DNA of 64,000 bases from Paraburkholderia youngii (GCF_013366925.1 NZ_JAALDK010000001.1:4891165-4955164), one strand, 5' to 3'. Counted from the first letter of the stretch, positions 54,304 through 63,581 are shown. Notes: generated by a model from the sequence alone, not told the origin. A program made the numbers and translations.

Positions 54304-55520
54304 CATCGCGTGCCCTCCGGCTCCAGGGCATACACCGATCCGAAGTCCAGATCGCGAGCGATGACGATCGTGAACTCCGCGCCCTGGTTCTGCGTCAGCG
54401 TCGGCGGAATGTTGATCGTGCTGTCGAGCACACGCGTGGCCATGTCGTTGCCCTGCTGCTGCGTGTTCTCATACACCACCGACCCACTGGAGTTGCCGCC
54501 GCGTGTCGACAGATAGCCAATCGCGTCCTGGGTGAGGCCGAGCAGCATCGCTGCGCCGATGCGCTGGCGCCAGTGGTTGTCCACGTAGCCGTCGATGCCC
54601 ATACGACCGAGCGCGTCGGCCGCGGGCGAGTCGATCTCGACCGTGACGCCGTGGGGCGTCTCGATACGGGCCGACAGCACGAACACCCGCTTCTGGCCTG
54701 GCGACAGGTTCGAGCGATATTGGCTGTTGATCTGCGAACCCCGCTCGATCAGCACGACACGGCCATCGTCCGAATATACGTTCTTCGTCACCGTGCACGT
54801 CGAGATGCCGGCCTCGGTCGAATCGAACGCCGTATCGCCCGCGCAGTCGATCTTGGCGCCCTGCGCGAGCATTAGACTCCGGTTGCCCAGCGTCCCGGCC
54901 CGAACGCGCTGCGTGACGGTTGGCGTCAACGCCTGGGCGAGCGCGCCGCCGGCCGGCCCTTGCGTTAGCGCTCCGGCGCCACCGCTCGCCGCGGCTGGAA
55001 CCGGGGAAGCCGCGCCCGCCATCCCGTCTGGCAGCCCACCCGCGGACTCCTGTCCACCGCCCGTTGCGAGCAGCGGCGCATCGAAGTAGCTGCGGGTTGG
55101 CACCGCGTGTGTGGTGCGAGCAGGCGCGGCAGCACCCGACGCCGGCGCGGAGGGAGCCGCAACCGCGCTCGGCGGTACCGGGGCCGAGGCCGCATGATCA
55201 ACCGACGATGCAGGCAGATCCTTGAACACGCGTCCTTGGGAAGACGTATCGGTTAGCGTGTCGCGCCTGGCCTTCGCTTCGGCATCGTGGCGCGCGAGAA
55301 AGCCATGCACCGTCCAGACGGCGCCGGCGCCGACCATCACCACGATCACGACCGGCGTCAGCCACCAGGCGCGTGGGCGGGCACCACGGTATTGACCCAA
55401 TGCGGGCATACCGCGATCCCGAGTAGCACCCGATGTCCCCTCGTTCTGACCACTTCGAGGCAGCGAACCGGGCGCATCGTCGGGTTCGATCACATTGCGC
55501 GGGGGTTCGTCATTCATCAT
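54303..55520 (-). CDS. virB10: VirB10/TrbI core channel protein
   Basis: This 405-residue protein spans the envelope. A cytoplasmic lead is followed by an inner membrane helix (WWLTPVVIVVMVGAGAVWTV), a proline/alanine-rich periplasmic stretch, and a C-terminal TrbI barrel domain (LMLAQGAKIDCAGDTAFDST, RVVLIERGSQINSQYRSNLS, FVLSARIETPHGVTVEIDSP, ADALGRMGIDGYVDNHWRQR). The latter with VirB7 and VirB9 forms the outer membrane core complex. It overlaps the virB9 stop by eleven bases and its stop touches the virB11 start. Confidence 0.95.
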   Translation of the reverse strand: MMNDEPPRNVIEPDDAPGSLPRSGQNEGTSGATRDRGMPALGQYRGARPRAWWLTPVVIVVMVGAGAVWTVHGFLARHDAEAKARRDTLTDTSSQGRVFKDLPASSVDHAASAPVPPSAVAAPSAPASGAAAPARTTHAVPTRSYFDAPLLATGGGQESAGGLPDGMAGAASPVPAAASGGAGALTQGPAGGALAQALTPTVTQRVRAGTLGNRSLMLAQGAKIDCAGDTAFDSTEAGISTCTVTKNVYSDDGRVVLIERGSQINSQYRSNLSPGQKRVFVLSARIETPHGVTVEIDSPAADALGRMGIDGYVDNHWRQRIGAAMLLGLTQDAIGYLSTRGGNSSGSVVYENTQQQGNDMATRVLDSTINIPPTLTQNQGAEFTIVIARDLDFGSVYALEPEGTR

Positions 55521-56334
55521 TGTGACTCCGCGGAACGCGTTTTACCCCGTTGACCGTCGTGCCGTCATGAGGTGGCACGCCGTCCATGTCGTAGGCGTCG
55601 TTCCAGATGCCCACGACCTCATTGCCGAGCCGCAGCACAAATCGTTTCGCGACCTCGTGCACGACGATCGTGCCGCCTTCGACGTGCCTGTCGACCACGC
55701 TTTCCGTGCCGTCGTCGGCCACCCGGAAAATCGCCGGCATGCGTCGGTTGTTCGGGATGCGCAGATACGTAAAGCGCCCGTCGTCCCATGCCGCAGTCGG
55801 TGCGATGTCGTCGGAGTCCGGCATGACCTGCATCGAGTACCGCGCGTTGCGCACGGTGGGCAGCTGCGCCAGGCGCTTCGCGACCCGCGCCGCATCCGAA
55901 TCCCCCTGTGCCTGCGTCGCCAGCTCATCCGGATAGACGAATGTCACGCGGTACATCTCACGGTCGTTGCCGAACCTGGCCTTGAGCGGGAGCACCACCA
56001 GATCGAAGCTGTAGCTGTGCCGGTCGGTACGGATCTCGAGATTCGAGTCGTGCGCGGCGAGCTTCGGCTTCAGGTACACGTCGTGATCGCCCTTGTCGGC
56101 GACCACCTGCCAGCCGTCCCGGTCTCCTGGCGCGACGACCAGGATGTGCTCATGGGAATCGAGTGCGATGTGCGTGGCAAAACCGCGCTGCGCCTCGATG
56201 CGCACAACGTCGTCCGCGCGATAGATCACCTGGCGAACGCGCGAGTCGTCGTTCCATCCAGGCAGGTCGAACGCGTAGGTCGTACTTGAGCGCAACACCG
56301 CAACGAGCACCACGACTAAAGCAGGCGTTCTCAT
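55510..56334 (-). CDS. virB9: VirB9/CagX/TrbG core protein
   Basis: This 274-residue periplasmic protein has a signal peptide (LVVVLVAVLRSSTTYAFD) and then the VirB9 plan: NDDSRVRQVIYRADDVVRIE, GFATHIALDSHEHILVVAPG and, in the C-terminal half, NARYSMQVMPDSDDIAPTAA with WDDGRFTYLRIPNNRRMPAI and RLGNEVVGIWNDAYD. The C-terminal barrel pairs with VirB7 lipoprotein at the outer membrane. Start overlaps virB8 by four bases (ATGA). Confidence 0.95.
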   Translation of the reverse strand: MRTPALVVVLVAVLRSSTTYAFDLPGWNDDSRVRQVIYRADDVVRIEAQRGFATHIALDSHEHILVVAPGDRDGWQVVADKGDHDVYLKPKLAAHDSNLEIRTDRHSYSFDLVVLPLKARFGNDREMYRVTFVYPDELATQAQGDSDAARVAKRLAQLPTVRNARYSMQVMPDSDDIAPTAAWDDGRFTYLRIPNNRRMPAIFRVADDGTESVVDRHVEGGTIVVHEVAKRFVLRLGNEVVGIWNDAYDMDGVPPHDGTTVNGVKRVPRSHNDE

Positions 56335-57041
56335 GGCGTGCCCCCGACATTCGAGGCGGAGGCCGCAGCCGGCGGCGTATATTCGGGGTCGCGACTGTAG
56401 GCCGTGACCTTGAAACCGAACGGATTGGCAATCGCCACGCTTTCGCGCGTGAATACGGGCGGCCGGTAGGTGTAGGCCAGCGTGATCACGAAACGCTGCG
56501 TTGGTTCGGCATGCGCCTCGCCGTTTTTGAACGATGTGCGCTCGACATGCACGACTGCATGACCGGGTTCGTCGGGCGGCAGCGTGATAGAGAGGAGCCG
56601 GATGCGCCGCTCGATGCCCGGCCCCAACTGCCGGTCCAGCGCATCGGGGCCGCTATAAATGCCGCGGTAATCGCGAGCGACCACGTCGTCGCTCATCGCA
56701 AGGACGCTGTCGTAGTCCATCTGCAGCAGCCCCCAGTCGTAGCGCTCGCGTGCGCGCACATAGGTTTCGACCCAGTGCTTGTCCTGGATCTCCTTCGTAT
56801 GCACGTGGCGAGCATCGAGCACGTCGATCACCTGGGATTCGCCCGTCAGGCGATCGACCTCGATGGGCAGCGGCACCACGCGATAGAACGGCACCATCAC
56901 CGCCAGCGCAGTGGCGCTGAGCACGGCGACGCCGATCGCCGCATAGGCGACATGCCACGCGCGCCGTTCGGAACGCTCCTGCAGGTGGGTCAGCGACACC
57001 TCGATGTCGAGCACGCGCCCGTAATCGTGCGACGCACTCAT
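56331..57041 (-). CDS. virB8: VirB8 inner membrane assembly factor
   Basis: This is a 236-residue bitopic protein with one membrane helix (WHVAYAAIGVAVLSATALAV) near residue 40 and a periplasmic NTF2-like domain: LPIEVDRLTGESQVIDVLDA, YVRARERYDWGLLQMDYDSV, and FVITLAYTYRPPVFTRESVA followed by NPFGFKVTAYSRDPE, the usual VirB8 C-terminus. It nucleates the secretion channel. GGAG seven bases before the ATG fixes the start, and the ATG overlaps the virB7 stop. Confidence 0.94.
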   Translation of the reverse strand: MSASHDYGRVLDIEVSLTHLQERSERRAWHVAYAAIGVAVLSATALAVMVPFYRVVPLPIEVDRLTGESQVIDVLDARHVHTKEIQDKHWVETYVRARERYDWGLLQMDYDSVLAMSDDVVARDYRGIYSGPDALDRQLGPGIERRIRLLSITLPPDEPGHAVVHVERTSFKNGEAHAEPTQRFVITLAYTYRPPVFTRESVAIANPFGFKVTAYSRDPEYTPPAAASASNVGGTP

Positions 57042-57253
57042 GACCGGTCTCCGGCATCCGAGCACGCGTGCTGATCCGGAGCCGCCGGTACCGTGGCTGG
57101 TGCTGCAGTTGGCACATCGGGCACCGGCGGCACGCGGTTGACCGGCACACGATGCAGCCCGTCCGGCAACACGGGTTTCGTCGGCCCGCTACTGCAGGCA
57201 GCCAGGCTCCAGGCGACGCAGCAAGCCAGTGCAAAAGAGGTCAGCAGGGACAT
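57038..57253 (-). CDS. virB7: VirB7-like lipoprotein
   Basis: This 71-residue protein has a lipoprotein signal (LLTSFALACCVAWSLAAC) with lipobox LAAC, then a short proline-rich mature part. VirB7 proteins are small lipoproteins that anchor VirB9 to the outer membrane. The assignment rests on the lipobox, the size and its place between virB5 and virB8, since the sequence itself is poorly conserved. Overlaps virB8 by four bases. Confidence 0.78.
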   Translation of the reverse strand: MSLLTSFALACCVAWSLAACSSGPTKPVLPDGLHRVPVNRVPPVPDVPTAAPATVPAAPDQHACSDAGDRS

Positions 57254-57260
57254 GGTGATC

Positions 57261-57956
57261 TCAGTTTCCGAACGACGCCGGCACCATCTGGTCCTGCAGC
57301 CGGTTGGTCTTGGCTGCCCGGCTCAGCACCAGTTCACTCTGCTGCTCGGCCGTGAGCTTGTCCTCGGTTTCGGCCAGCATCCGGAAGAGCTGCAGCTTCG
57401 TCATCTCGTTGCCGACCGCCGTGGACTCGGTCTGGATACGCGCCTCCAACTCCGCAATGCCTTTTTGGTCCTGCGTCACGTCGATCTGCCGCGCGAGGCC
57501 CTGGATCTGGTCCAGCTCCTGCATCTCGGTCTGGTAGGCTTGCAGGCCGAAAGCCTTGTCCTGATAGGGCTTGTTGAGCGCGCGCTGGCATACCTGCTGG
57601 TCGATCCCGGTCTGGTCTTCACAGTTGTAAATCTGGCTGGCCGAGCGCAGCGCCTGCGCGCTGCCTGTCAGGCCCGCATAGCCGCCGTTCTGGATCGCCG
57701 TATAGACGCTCTGCCAGTTCGAGGGCAACGAGTTCGCCACGACCGGATTGCTCAGGAGTGCGCCGAAACCGCGCGTGCCGACCGTCGACTGGTAGATCTG
57801 GATCTCCTGCTGCACTTCCTGCTTGAGCTGGCCCACCGATGCAATGGCCTGTAAGACGTTCTGCGCGTCATAGACCGGGATACCCTGCGCATAAGCACCC
57901 ACGCACCCTGCCGCCCACACGCATGCGGCGCTCATCCATCTGCATCGTCCGTTCAT
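57261..57956 (-). CDS. virB5: VirB5-like minor pilin / TrbJ protein
   Basis: This 231-residue protein has a signal peptide ending CVGAYAQG and a long helical body rich in Gln and Ala (YDAQNVLQAIASVGQLKQEV, QQEIQIYQSTVGTRGFGALL, RQIDVTQDQKGIAELEARIQ) ending ETEDKLTAEQQSELVLSRAA. This is the TrbJ/VirB5 style of pilus tip protein. GGAG six bases before the ATG supports the start. It lies between virB6 and virB7, a permuted order compared with the Agrobacterium operon. Confidence 0.88.
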   Translation of the reverse strand: MNGRCRWMSAACVWAAGCVGAYAQGIPVYDAQNVLQAIASVGQLKQEVQQEIQIYQSTVGTRGFGALLSNPVVANSLPSNWQSVYTAIQNGGYAGLTGSAQALRSASQIYNCEDQTGIDQQVCQRALNKPYQDKAFGLQAYQTEMQELDQIQGLARQIDVTQDQKGIAELEARIQTESTAVGNEMTKLQLFRMLAETEDKLTAEQQSELVLSRAAKTNRLQDQMVPASFGN

Positions 57957-57972
57957 GATCGTCTCCTCCGCT

Positions 57973-59133
57973 TCAACGTCCCTGCTGACCGAGGTTCGCG
58001 CGCGCGACTCTCTGATAGACCGGGGTCGCACCGCCGCCTCCTGGCCCACCACCTGAGCCCGTCCGATCGCGAATTTCGCCGCCTGGGCGCGGCCCTCGCC
58101 CGTTACCGCTGATCGCCCGGCCGATCGCAACCGCCAAACTCCGCGAGGCCAAGCCCGCCACGAATGCGCCAAAGCCCGATAGCGTTGCGCCGCCCGACAA
58201 GCCCGCCGCCACGGACGGCAACTGCCAGCCGACCATCGCGAGGAACACGCCGGTCGCGAAGAGGCCAATCGCGGCGGCGGCCGCCGCGCTGTCGTCCAGG
58301 GAGGCGGAAATGGCTTGCACGAGGACCGATGCATCGGCGCCGGGTGCGCTACCCGTCGCATGAAGCGACGTGAGATCAGCCGAGAACGCGGTGAGCGCCA
58401 TACCGAGGAAGGCGGCCACGAGGACCTGCAGCAACGCGTAATTGGCGACCTTCGCGGTCCACGCCTCGAAAAACCGCGCGGTCGGCGCGAACGCCGCGCA
58501 GGCGATGAAAATGGGCCCAAGCCCGAGCACGAGATCGAGCAGCATCCTCGCCATCACGACCTCGAAAGCCAGAACGATCAGGAAGATCGAGCCCCCGAGC
58601 GCGGCCACCAGGCCACACAGAAAATCGCCTATCGCGGCGGCGAGGCCACTCGGGCTGATTCCTTCGTGCGTCGCCTTGTCGAAGTAGGCGTCCATCACGA
58701 GATCGATCTGCTGGTCGTAGCAGTCGAGCGTCTGGTAGAAGCCGGTCGCTGCACCCTGCCCCGTCACGCTGCTGCCGTTGGCCGAGCCGCAGCCGGGATT
58801 GCCACCGCCCGTCGTGTTCGCCGCGTTCTGGATCGTCTGGGCGATTCCGGACGTCGCACCGTCGACAGCGGTGACGACCTGCTGCTGGTAGATGCCGGCG
58901 CTCAGTGCGAACGCGAGCATGATCGCAACCTTTAGCCCGCGCCACGCGAACGCCGGCACGGCTTCGTGCGCTTCGCCGCGCACCACCGCGAGACCGTAGG
59001 CCAACACCCAGATCGTGCCAGCCGTGGTGACAACTGGCACGAGCGCGCCGGACAGCGCCGACGACACGTTCGTCACGTAGGTCGACATGCCGTTTTCGAG
59101 GGTGCCGCCCACAGCGGTAAAGAGGCCACTCAT
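57973..59133 (-). CDS. virB6: VirB6/TrbL channel protein
   Basis: This 386-residue polytopic membrane protein has at least five spans: ALVPVVTTAGTIWVLAYGLA, GLKVAIMLAFALSAGIY, AAIGDFLCGLVAALGGSIFL with IVLAFEVVMARMLLDLVLGL, ANYALLQVLVAAFLGMALTA and AAAAAIGLFATGVFLAMVGW. This is the TrbL/VirB6 pattern with the central LGLGPIFIACAAFAPTARFF motif. It forms part of the inner membrane channel for DNA. Its ATG overlaps the virB4 stop by four bases. Confidence 0.93.
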   Translation of the reverse strand: MSGLFTAVGGTLENGMSTYVTNVSSALSGALVPVVTTAGTIWVLAYGLAVVRGEAHEAVPAFAWRGLKVAIMLAFALSAGIYQQQVVTAVDGATSGIAQTIQNAANTTGGGNPGCGSANGSSVTGQGAATGFYQTLDCYDQQIDLVMDAYFDKATHEGISPSGLAAAIGDFLCGLVAALGGSIFLIVLAFEVVMARMLLDLVLGLGPIFIACAAFAPTARFFEAWTAKVANYALLQVLVAAFLGMALTAFSADLTSLHATGSAPGADASVLVQAISASLDDSAAAAAAIGLFATGVFLAMVGWQLPSVAAGLSGGATLSGFGAFVAGLASRSLAVAIGRAISGNGRGPRPGGEIRDRTGSGGGPGGGGATPVYQRVARANLGQQGR

Positions 59134-61598
59134 CGCACACCTCCCGGCCCCGACAGCAGAGATGGGCGCGCACTTGCCTGCGCCGCGCGGCGTTTCGCAA
59201 GCTGTTCATGGAAAATGGGCAACCAGTCTCGTGGCGCGTCGCCGACCTGCGCACGGATCGTGTCGAGCAGTTCCACGTTGTCGGTCGTGCCCGACAGCAC
59301 GTCGAGCACATCCCCAAGGCCCGAGAGATCGAGCCGCCCGATGGCCGAGCGATGGCCCTGCTTGACGAGAAACAGGCGGCTGTTCTCGCCGAGGTTGCGC
59401 ACGATGTTGAATTCGGCCTCGGTCAGCTTGTAACCGCGCACGTAATCGTCGTAATCGGCGCGCGGGTTCGGCAGGAAGAAGAACGTCGCGCTCTGCTCGA
59501 TCAACGCACTCGCAATGTCACTGCGCAGCACGTCGGCCGGCGACTGGGTATCGAAAATCCCAAGCCCGTTCTGCTTGCGGATCGTCTTCTGCTTGTTCTT
59601 CGCGAAGTCCGTGAAAACCGGATCGTCCAGGCGCTTCCAGAATTCGGTCATCACGTAGATGAAGCGGCGCCCGTCGATCAGGTTCTCCGTCCGGTGCAGC
59701 AGGTACATCGTGATGGGCGTGGACACCTCGCCATCGTCCAGCAGTTCGGTGTCGTCGAAGCCGAACAGCGTCGCGTGGGCGAGATCGATGCGATCGGTCG
59801 GGTTGTCGAGCACCCAGCCCAGGCGCCCGCCCGCGCACCATTTCGCGAGCCGCGCATGCAGGCTGTTTTCGCCCACGTTCGGCAGGAGCTGCCGGACCAT
59901 CGACAGACGACGCAGGGGCTTGTCCATGCGCGCGACTTCGCGCACCGCGCGGGAGATGTCGAGCTCGTCGCGCGCGGACAGCGGCTCGCCGATGTCGACG
60001 AGCTTGCGCACGAGGCGCTCCCAGAAGTCGATCACCGGTTCGCCGGGCGCCATCTGGAACGGGTTCAGGCCGGTCGGTTCGCCGCGGCGAAACACCGTAT
60101 AGGTGCCGCCCATCGCGCGGATCGCGATCTCCGTGCCGCGATCCTTGTCGAACAGCACCGCCGTGATGCCATACTTCGTCGCCATCGCGAGCAGGAACAG
60201 TTCGAGCACGGTCTTGCCCGCGCCGGCCCGGCCGATGATCTGGGTGTTGGCGAGTGCCTTCTCGTCGAGCGAGTCCTGCTTGTCGGATGTCGCGTGGAAG
60301 TTCAGATAGAGCGGCTGCCCGCTGGGCGTCTTGACGATCGTGATCGCCTCGCCCCACGGATTGCCGTCGCGCTTTCCCGTCGCGAAGTTGTGCAGGCTCG
60401 ACAGGCCGCAGAAATTGCGCGAGGTGAGCTTCGTCTCGCGCGGCCGGTAACGCCAGTTCGCCGGTAGCTGGGCAAACCAGGCCGCATCGGCGACGAGGTC
60501 AATCAGTGCCGTCTGAAAGCCGGCGTCGGCGAGTTGCGTGCGGGCCTTCGCGACGCTTCGAGATACCTCATCCAGCGTGTCGCCGAGCACGGCCAGCGAA
60601 TAGTGGTATTCGCCGAGAACGAAATCGCCGTTGATCAGATCGTCGAGCGCCTGATCGATCGCCGTGACCTGGGACACGGCGACGTCCTCTCCCGCGATGA
60701 GCTGGTTGCGTTGCCGCTCCAGCGCCTCCTTCGCACTGGGCCGGTCGAGGATCGTAAAAGACTGCGTCTCGACGTACTCGAAGTCGCCATACAGCAGACC
60801 ATTGAGCATGCCCGGCTCGGTGTCTTCCGTGTAATCCTTCAGGTCGAGCATCGCGGCGAAGCGGGTCTCGACCGGCATGCGAACCTCGACCTTTTCGGCC
60901 CCGACGAAGAGGCGCGACGTCGGCAGCGCCTCGCGGATCGGGCCGCACGGTACGGGCTCCCGCTCCCAGACGCCGTTCACCAGATAGCCGAGCAGTTCCA
61001 GCGCCGACGAATAGCGGCGCGGGCGCGGCATAAAGGGACTTTGCCTCGTATAGACACCAAGCGCGACCGGATCGTAGGGCTTGAGGCTCGACTCGACCAG
61101 GGCGGCCAGTTCGGCCATGACCTTCAGCGCGTCCAACTGGTCGCGCCGGATATCGTCGCGCGTACGACGCGCGGCGCGACTGAATACGCGTCCGAGCCGG
61201 GTGCGGTTCGGCCGGTAGACCACCGTCAGGTACAGCTCGTTGGCCATCATCCGGTAGCCTGCGAAACTCGCGTAGTAGCGCGTGGCCAGCTCCTCGCAGA
61301 AGCGGTTGCGGTATTCCGTCGGGAAGCGGTCCGACACGCGCCGGCGCAGGCGATGCGACCACACCGCCACATGCCCTCCCGCGAGCCCACGCACGAACTG
61401 GTTGAGGCCGTCGTGCCGCGCAAGGATATCGGCGGGATCGGCTGCCTCGAACGCGATGCCTGCGATCTTCCAGACCTGCAGGTAGTCACCTTCGCGCGTC
61501 TTGATGATGTGGTCGCTCACGTGCGTCGAGTACGGGATATAACCGGCGAGCGGCACTTCCCGGTTCGCAACGGACACGAGTTGCGGTTCGGCCGGCAT
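59130..61598 (-). CDS. virB4: VirB4/CagE ATPase
   Basis: This 822-residue ATPase has the CagE/VirB4 N-terminal domain (PYSTHVSDHIIKTREGDYLQ and further RRVSDRFPTEYRNRFCEELA) and a C-terminal motor: Walker A in TQIIGRAGAGKTVLELFLLA about residue 460, AVLFDKDRGTEIAIRAMGGT, Walker B-like RRFIYVMTEFWKRLDDPVF, and KNKQKTIRKQNGLGIFDTQS. It is the largest energy source of the secretion system. The virB3 stop is one base before its ATG. Not fused to VirB3, unlike in some systems. Confidence 0.96.
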   Translation of the reverse strand: MPAEPQLVSVANREVPLAGYIPYSTHVSDHIIKTREGDYLQVWKIAGIAFEAADPADILARHDGLNQFVRGLAGGHVAVWSHRLRRRVSDRFPTEYRNRFCEELATRYYASFAGYRMMANELYLTVVYRPNRTRLGRVFSRAARRTRDDIRRDQLDALKVMAELAALVESSLKPYDPVALGVYTRQSPFMPRPRRYSSALELLGYLVNGVWEREPVPCGPIREALPTSRLFVGAEKVEVRMPVETRFAAMLDLKDYTEDTEPGMLNGLLYGDFEYVETQSFTILDRPSAKEALERQRNQLIAGEDVAVSQVTAIDQALDDLINGDFVLGEYHYSLAVLGDTLDEVSRSVAKARTQLADAGFQTALIDLVADAAWFAQLPANWRYRPRETKLTSRNFCGLSSLHNFATGKRDGNPWGEAITIVKTPSGQPLYLNFHATSDKQDSLDEKALANTQIIGRAGAGKTVLELFLLAMATKYGITAVLFDKDRGTEIAIRAMGGTYTVFRRGEPTGLNPFQMAPGEPVIDFWERLVRKLVDIGEPLSARDELDISRAVREVARMDKPLRRLSMVRQLLPNVGENSLHARLAKWCAGGRLGWVLDNPTDRIDLAHATLFGFDDTELLDDGEVSTPITMYLLHRTENLIDGRRFIYVMTEFWKRLDDPVFTDFAKNKQKTIRKQNGLGIFDTQSPADVLRSDIASALIEQSATFFFLPNPRADYDDYVRGYKLTEAEFNIVRNLGENSRLFLVKQGHRSAIGRLDLSGLGDVLDVLSGTTDNVELLDTIRAQVGDAPRDWLPIFHEQLAKRRAAQASARPSLLSGPGGVR

Positions 61599-61599
61599 G

Positions 61600-61920
61600 T
61601 CACGCCCTCCTCTTCAGGCGGACCGGCACGTAGGCATGCACGCCCCAAAAGCGGCGGTTGCCCTGACGCAGCACCATACGCAGGCGCAGCATGTACTGCG
61701 CGAGACGCTGATCGTCGTGGCGTGTGATCACCCGCATCACGACGAACACCGGGATTATCAGGAGGAGGATTGCGACACCCAGTGGCGGGCTCGCGAGCAG
61801 TGCCCAGATGGCCGGAATCAGCATGCCGCCGCCGACCATCAGGAACGGCACAAGTGGCACGCCCCAGAGCATTGCGGGACGCGTGCAGCCCTTGAATACG
61901 GGATCCTTGAGCGGGTTCAT
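61600..61920 (-). CDS. virB3: VirB3 inner membrane component
   Basis: This 106-residue protein has the VirB3 plan: MNPLKDPVFKGCTRPAMLWG at the N-terminus, two adjacent hydrophobic helices (VPLVPFLMVGGGMLIPAIWA and LGVAILLLIIPVFVVMRVI), then a basic tail with RMVLRQGNRRFWGVHAYVPV. It lies one base before virB4, the usual partner. Confidence 0.93.
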   Translation of the reverse strand: MNPLKDPVFKGCTRPAMLWGVPLVPFLMVGGGMLIPAIWALLASPPLGVAILLLIIPVFVVMRVITRHDDQRLAQYMLRLRMVLRQGNRRFWGVHAYVPVRLKRRA

Positions 61921-61937
61921 GGTTCGGCGCTCCTGGA

Positions 61938-62240
61938 TCAGCCTGCCGGAATCAACATGCTAGCGATGACGGTCGCGCAGCCGACGAAGAGTCCGCCGAT
62001 GAACACGTTCGCGATATCGCCGAACCGGGCGTGCTGGAACATCATCCGGAAGCCCGCCCAGATGATGGAGATCGAGCAGATCACGCCCCCCACGCCCAGC
62101 AACGTCGTCTGGATCGTGCTCAGCAGCGTATTGACCTGGGAGAGCTGCGCCCATGCCGGCACCGCGAACGTCAGGGACGAAGTGGCGATCGCGATTCCGC
62201 GCTCCGCCGTTCGGCCGGACAGCCACCGCCTCGTCCACAT
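61938..62240 (-). CDS. virB2: VirB2/TrbC major pilin
   Basis: This 100-residue prepilin has a long signal peptide (ERGIAIATSSLTFAVPAWAQ) cleaved after AQ, and a mature part with two hydrophobic helices: TTLLGVGGVICSISIIWAGF and ANVFIGGLFVGCATVIASML, separated by the basic loop RMMFQHARFGD. This matches VirB2/TrbC pilins. I chose the ATG that gives a normal signal length; upstream ATGs would add unusual residues. An 88-base gap precedes it. Confidence 0.92.
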   Translation of the reverse strand: MWTRRWLSGRTAERGIAIATSSLTFAVPAWAQLSQVNTLLSTIQTTLLGVGGVICSISIIWAGFRMMFQHARFGDIANVFIGGLFVGCATVIASMLIPAG

Positions 62241-62328
62241 ACCGAACTTTTGTGATTTACAAAGTATTCCTAAGCACATGGCCGGCTCCAGTTCGATCGA
62301 TCAATATCTGATTCTTAAAAATGACGGG

Positions 62329-63003
62329 CTAGAACACCACCGCACTGCCATCCGGTTCTCGCCGCTGATCCTTAACCGGTGATGTGGCAGTCTCTCCATT
62401 GCGGTCCTGCCGCGATAGCTGTCGAATGACAGCTGGGGAAAGGGGGGGGCGAACCGGCGTCGCAGAATCGACCGGCACGACCGGGATAGGGATGATCGCC
62501 GGCACGCCAGGCGGCAATGGCAACTGACCCGCCGCGTTGTCCATGACGCGCTGTACATACCCCGTCCGGTAGCCGGTCGAAAAATTGCCGCTCGCGTAGC
62601 AGGACAGGCTCGCGCGCAACGCCCCCTGTACATCGGACTGAGAATCGGAATCTGCATGGACCCGCCGGCTCCGCGCCGTCGCGAAGCAGTCTTGAAGGAT
62701 CGCGGCGGCCGCCGCCAGGTTGCGGCACGGCTCGAAAGCGTTCTCGGCAGTCAGCCCGTAGTCTGGCCAGTTCGCGCGATTCACCTGGGCGAGTCCGACG
62801 CTGAAGTTCCAACCCGTCGTCTCCAGCGCGCGTGCCGCTGCCACCGCTTCGGCGGCATTCGATGGTTGCCGCAGCAACCGGCCATGCACCACGCCGATCG
62901 CATAGGGATTGAATCCGGATTCAGTGCGCACGATCGCGGCCATCGTGACCGGCGCGATCTGCGGCGCGCACTGCTGCGCGAGTGCCATGAAGTCAAGGGA
63001 CAT
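62329..63003 (-). CDS. virB1: VirB1-like lytic transglycosylase
   Basis: This 224-residue protein has a C-type lysozyme-like SLT domain at residues 5-150: catalytic Glu in MAAIVRTESGFNPYAIGVV, and the conserved FSVGLAQVNRANWPDYGLT, then the CFATARSR and SLSCYASGNFSTGY region. It opens peptidoglycan for the secretion apparatus. No N-terminal signal is visible, which is common among plasmid VirB1 proteins. The C-terminal part is proline-rich and variable. GGGGG eight bases before the ATG fixes the start. Confidence 0.93.
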   Translation of the reverse strand: MSLDFMALAQQCAPQIAPVTMAAIVRTESGFNPYAIGVVHGRLLRQPSNAAEAVAAARALETTGWNFSVGLAQVNRANWPDYGLTAENAFEPCRNLAAAAAILQDCFATARSRRVHADSDSQSDVQGALRASLSCYASGNFSTGYRTGYVQRVMDNAAGQLPLPPGVPAIIPIPVVPVDSATPVRPPLSPAVIRQLSRQDRNGETATSPVKDQRREPDGSAVVF

Positions 63004-63005
63004 GA

Positions 63006-63581
63006 TCAGTTTCCCCCGCCGAAGCGATCCCACTGCTGGTCGATGCGCTGCTGGAAGAGCGCTGCGGACTGCGTCGGGTCATAAGGCGCTTGCGTACTGC
63101 CTGCCCCATAGAATTCAGTGATCGTGGGCCCCTGTCCACCAACGTCCCACCAGACACGTGTATAGAGCTGGTTGTCGAAAGTGACGTTGATGGCGCCCGT
63201 TGCCCGACACAGCAGTTCGCTCTGTTCCGGACCACCCCAAAGCAGCAGGTCTTCGCGACAATAACCGCCGCTCGCGAACGTATTGGTGGCGGACGTACCG
63301 TGCGCCCCGCCTGCACCGAACTCGCACGTCGGAAATGGGTCGCCGTGCCGCAGCGCGCGCCATAGCTTCTCGATCGGCGGCACGCATTCGCCATACTGCT
63401 CGGGACCGCCGGGATTCGATAGGCAGAGCACTACCTGGCAACCCCAGTCGTCCGCATGCGCCACGCCCGGCGTGAAAACCGAGGTGCCGGCGAGCAGTGC
63501 CAGCGCGAGCGACCAGCGCCGCGCAATACCGCGCATCGCGCGCGGTTCACGACACCAGAGAACGAAACGATCCATCTTCAT
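63006..63581 (-). CDS. Conserved exported protein at the head of the virB operon
   Basis: This 191-residue protein has a signal peptide (WSLALALLAGTSVFTPGVAH, cleaved after AHA) and a mature region with many Cys: DDWGCQVVLCLSNPGGPEQY, CVPPIEKLW, FPTCEFGAGG, then GYCRED and SELLCRATG. The pattern of an early WGC..VLCLSNPGGP and CVPPI..LW is, as far as I recall, shared by proteins coded beside virB1 in other beta- and gammaproteobacterial conjugation modules, but no function is established. Six or so cysteines suggest disulfides in the periplasm. AAGGTG lies just upstream of the ATG. It overlaps nothing; virB1 starts two bases later. Confidence 0.82.
   Translation of the reverse strand: MKMDRFVLWCREPRAMRGIARRWSLALALLAGTSVFTPGVAHADDWGCQVVLCLSNPGGPEQYGECVPPIEKLWRALRHGDPFPTCEFGAGGAHGTSATNTFASGGYCREDLLLWGGPEQSELLCRATGAINVTFDNQLYTRVWWDVGGQGPTITEFYGAGSTQAPYDPTQSAALFQQRIDQQWDRFGGGN

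Noticed and set aside
59208..61727. Two long plus-strand open frames opposite virB4
   Set aside because: Shadow frames from high GC; no domain signature, and virB4 is intact on the minus strand.
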